Source: Bacteriovoracaceae bacterium
Lineage (GTDB): Bacteria > Bdellovibrionota > Bacteriovoracia > Bacteriovoracales > Bacteriovoracaceae
DNA length: 14,378 nt
Direction of reading: 5' to 3'
Assembly: GCA_007116425.1 (NCBI GenBank)
Contig: SKIL01000340.1
Coordinates: 1-14,378 of the forward strand
Below the pieces are notes generated by a model. The model did not search any database and had not been told where the DNA came from. It worked only from the letters and a program-made list of their open reading frames with translations. How positions within the stretch are numbered: position 1 is the first letter of the stretch; each line of letters begins with the position of its first letter. Positions 12,559 through 14,378 of this stretch are shown here, piece after piece. Position numbers and translations under genes: made by a program.

Positions 12559-14378
12559 CTATAACTCTGTAGTTGCGTCTTTGATATTTCCATCGACAAT
12601 AAATTTTACACTATTATCATTGAAAATTTCATTAATTCGGGCCGCCATTTGCGGCGTCGGGTTTACTAAAAATTCATCTCCCAAGGGTAGTCTTCCTTTG
12701 GCATCTCCGTTCTCTAATATTATATGCGCTGGAATGCTTCCACGGTAACTGAGCAATATTTGCTTAAAACGCTCAAGCTTAGGAGCACTCACCTGCTCAA
12801 TTTTAACATTAATTCTAACCCCAGACACTCTGTCCTCGGCCTGATCCTTAAGTTTTTGAACCTTTGAGGGAAAAAACTTACGAGGATCTTCGGCCAATCG
12901 AACTTCGCCTGTCATTATCACAGGCTCATCGGTCTCAAAAACCTCTTCATACTCTTTAAAAACCGTCGGGAATACAACGCATTCAATCTTACCACTCAAG
13001 TCTTCGAGGTTGGCAAAGCACATCCTATCGCCTTTTTTGGTTAAAATATTTTTTTTACCAGTGATGAGGCCGGCCAACACCAGTTCACGTTTATTATTGC
13101 CTTCAATTTCATGCACCTGAGCTATTGGCATAGACGACATTTGGGACAAGATATCTTTAAAACGATCCAAAGGATGACCTGAAACATAAATACCTAAGAG
13201 CTCTTGCTCATACTTAAGTTTATCGAGTGAATCGAAGTCATCCATCTCTTGGATGTCCAATAATTCGCGAGTTGTCTCTTGAGAGGAGTCAGCGCCATCC
13301 ATGTCAAAGAGTGAAACTTGACCAAGTTCTCTTTCTTCTTGTTTTTTAAGTCCGTAGCTAACAATGAGTTCCATATTCTCAAGAAGAACTCTACGATTCA
13401 TTTTTTCGCAACTGTAGAAGGCCCCAACCTTTATCAACGACTCAATGGCCTTCTTACCAACTTTTCTGAGATTAACTCGCTCACAAAAATCGATAAAGCC
13501 TTTAAACGGTCCATTCTCTTTTCTTTCACGAATCAGCTCTTCAACTGCACCCTCTCCGACATTTTTAACGGCCCCCATCCCAAATCTAATATTTGAAACA
13601 TTTGGATTTTCATCCTCAGGACTTGCTTCGACAACATTAAACAGCCATAAAGATTCGTTCACATCAGGCGGGAGAACCTCAATTCCATAAGTTCTCGCGT
13701 TACTAATATAGGCCGTAACTTTATCTGTATTTGAAAGCTCGGTTGAAAGAAGACCTGCAAAAAACTCGGCCGGATAATAATACTTTAAAAAGGCGGTCTG
13801 ATAGGCAATAAGACCATAGGCCACAGCGTGAGACTTGTTAAATCCATAGGCCGCAAAGTTGGCCATTAACTCAAAAAGATCTACGGCCTTTTTCTCATCA
13901 AAGCCGCGCTCAATGGCACCTGTTCTAAAGATTTCACGATGCCGATCCATCTCTGAAATTTTCTTTTTCCCCATCGCTCGGCGAAGCATATCCGCTTGGC
14001 CAAGAGAGTACCCTGCAACAATTCGAGCGATATTCATCACCTGCTCTTGATAAACAATGACACCATAAGTGTCACTTAGAACCGGCTCAAGATCGGGGAA
14101 AGCAAAACTCATATCCTTTCGGCCATGCTTAATTTCAATAAAATCATCCACCATTCCCGACTCTAGAGGGCCAGGTCGATAGAGAGCGTTTACGGCCGTA
14201 ATATCTTCCAAAGAGTCCGGACGAATTCTCTTACAAAGGTCAATCATCCCCGAAGATTCGAGTTGGAAAACCCCAATGGTTTCACCTCGAGAAATAAAGT
14301 CGTAAACATTTTTGTCTTCGAGATCAATCGCCTCAATATCAAAATCTGGCCTTTGATCTCTTTGAATAAACTTACAGG
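12559..14378 (-). CDS. dnaE: DNA polymerase III alpha subunit, C-terminal two-thirds or less
   Basis: The replicative polymerase subunit, cut by the right edge. The open frame continues upstream of the ATG at 14247 to position 14378 (visible: about 605 residues), and the translated extension (ending ETIGVFQLESSGM) matches the family, so that ATG is internal. Seen in order: LYRPGPLESGMVDDFI, YGVIVYQEQVMNIARIVAGYSLGQADMLRRAMGKKK, FNKSHAVAYGLIAYQTAFLK-YYPAEF, the helix-hairpin-helix region ending KAIESLIKVGAF, a probable beta-clamp motif QVSLF (13306-13320), LGIYVSGHPL, and an OB-fold region beginning LVLAGLITGKKN. The C-terminus ends at the usual place, so it is complete at that end. The PHP domain and the catalytic Asp pair of the palm lie outside the window. 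The stop is 3 nt before the next gene's ATG. Confidence 0.97.
   Translation of the reverse strand, partial: CKFIQRDQRPDFDIEAIDLEDKNVYDFISRGETIGVFQLESSGMIDLCKRIRPDSLEDITAVNALYRPGPLESGMVDDFIEIKHGRKDMSFAFPDLEPVLSDTYGVIVYQEQVMNIARIVAGYSLGQADMLRRAMGKKKISEMDRHREIFRTGAIERGFDEKKAVDLFELMANFAAYGFNKSHAVAYGLIAYQTAFLKYYYPAEFFAGLLSTELSNTDKVTAYISNARTYGIEVLPPDVNESLWLFNVVEASPEDENPNVSNIRFGMGAVKNVGEGAVEELIRERKENGPFKGFIDFCERVNLRKVGKKAIESLIKVGAFYSCEKMNRRVLLENMELIVSYGLKKQEERELGQVSLFDMDGADSSQETTRELLDIQEMDDFDSLDKLKYEQELLGIYVSGHPLDRFKDILSQMSSMPIAQVHEIEGNNKRELVLAGLITGKKNILTKKGDRMCFANLEDLSGKIECVVFPTVFKEYEEVFETDEPVIMTGEVRLAEDPRKFFPSKVQKLKDQAEDRVSGVRINVKIEQVSAPKLERFKQILLSYRGSIPAHIILENGDAKGRLPLGDEFLVNPTPQMAARINEIFNDNSVKFIVDGNIKDATTEL

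Noticed and set aside
14245..14247. ATG at 14247 as the dnaE start
   Set aside because: The same frame stays open to the right edge and its translation matches DnaE (FQLESSGM), so the gene is cut by the window.

Overview
The window is an AT-rich (roughly 40% G+C by eye), gene-dense stretch of a Gram-negative bacterial chromosome. Several products carry Sec signal peptides or lipoprotein signals, so the cell has a periplasm and probably an outer membrane. KatG, IlvE, class 2 PyrD, QueC, DnaE and a FlgT/CsgG-like lipoprotein together fit a marine or aquatic proteobacterium-like lineage. Codon use and the many unfamiliar exported proteins remind me of Bacteriovoracales (Bdellovibrionota), but that is an inference and no marker gene in the window proves it. 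I see no tRNA, rRNA, insertion sequence, CRISPR array or prophage.

Layout. 1-499: C-terminal end of catalase-peroxidase katG (+), closed by a strong intrinsic terminator. 544-1053 (-): small exported four-cysteine protein of unknown function. 1144-2178 (-): YceI-domain protein with an unusual two-helix membrane tail. Divergent from it, 2255-2695 (+) is a DCC-family thiol-disulfide oxidoreductase. The 76 bp between them hold two promoters whose -10 boxes lie 6 nt from each ATG, so both mRNAs look leaderless. 2684-4126 (-): large unrecognised membrane protein, overlapping the DCC gene tail to tail. 4294-4794 (+): small lipoprotein. 4902-5975 (+): branched-chain aminotransferase ilvE. It faces a [4Fe-4S] ferredoxin (6044-6292, -) across a two-way terminator. 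6464-8257 (+) and 8257-8967 (+): a phosphohexomutase and queC, sharing one base. They converge on pyrD.

The right third is one minus-strand cluster with tiny gaps, read from the window's right edge: dnaE (5' end missing), a 514-aa exported protein (3 nt gap), a FlgT/CsgG-like lipoprotein (12 nt gap) and pyrD (16 nt gap). It is probably one operon that joins replication and pyrimidine synthesis with an envelope, possibly flagellar, pair.

The most unexpected signal is compositional. The tetramer GGCC occurs about 100 times by hand count, while its base-composition twin CCGG occurs about 24 times. Most GGCC copies sit across codon boundaries as NNG|GCC. The other points to follow up are the divergent leaderless YceI/DCC pair, the possible split FlgT pair behind dnaE, and a near-perfect palindrome upstream of the ferredoxin gene.
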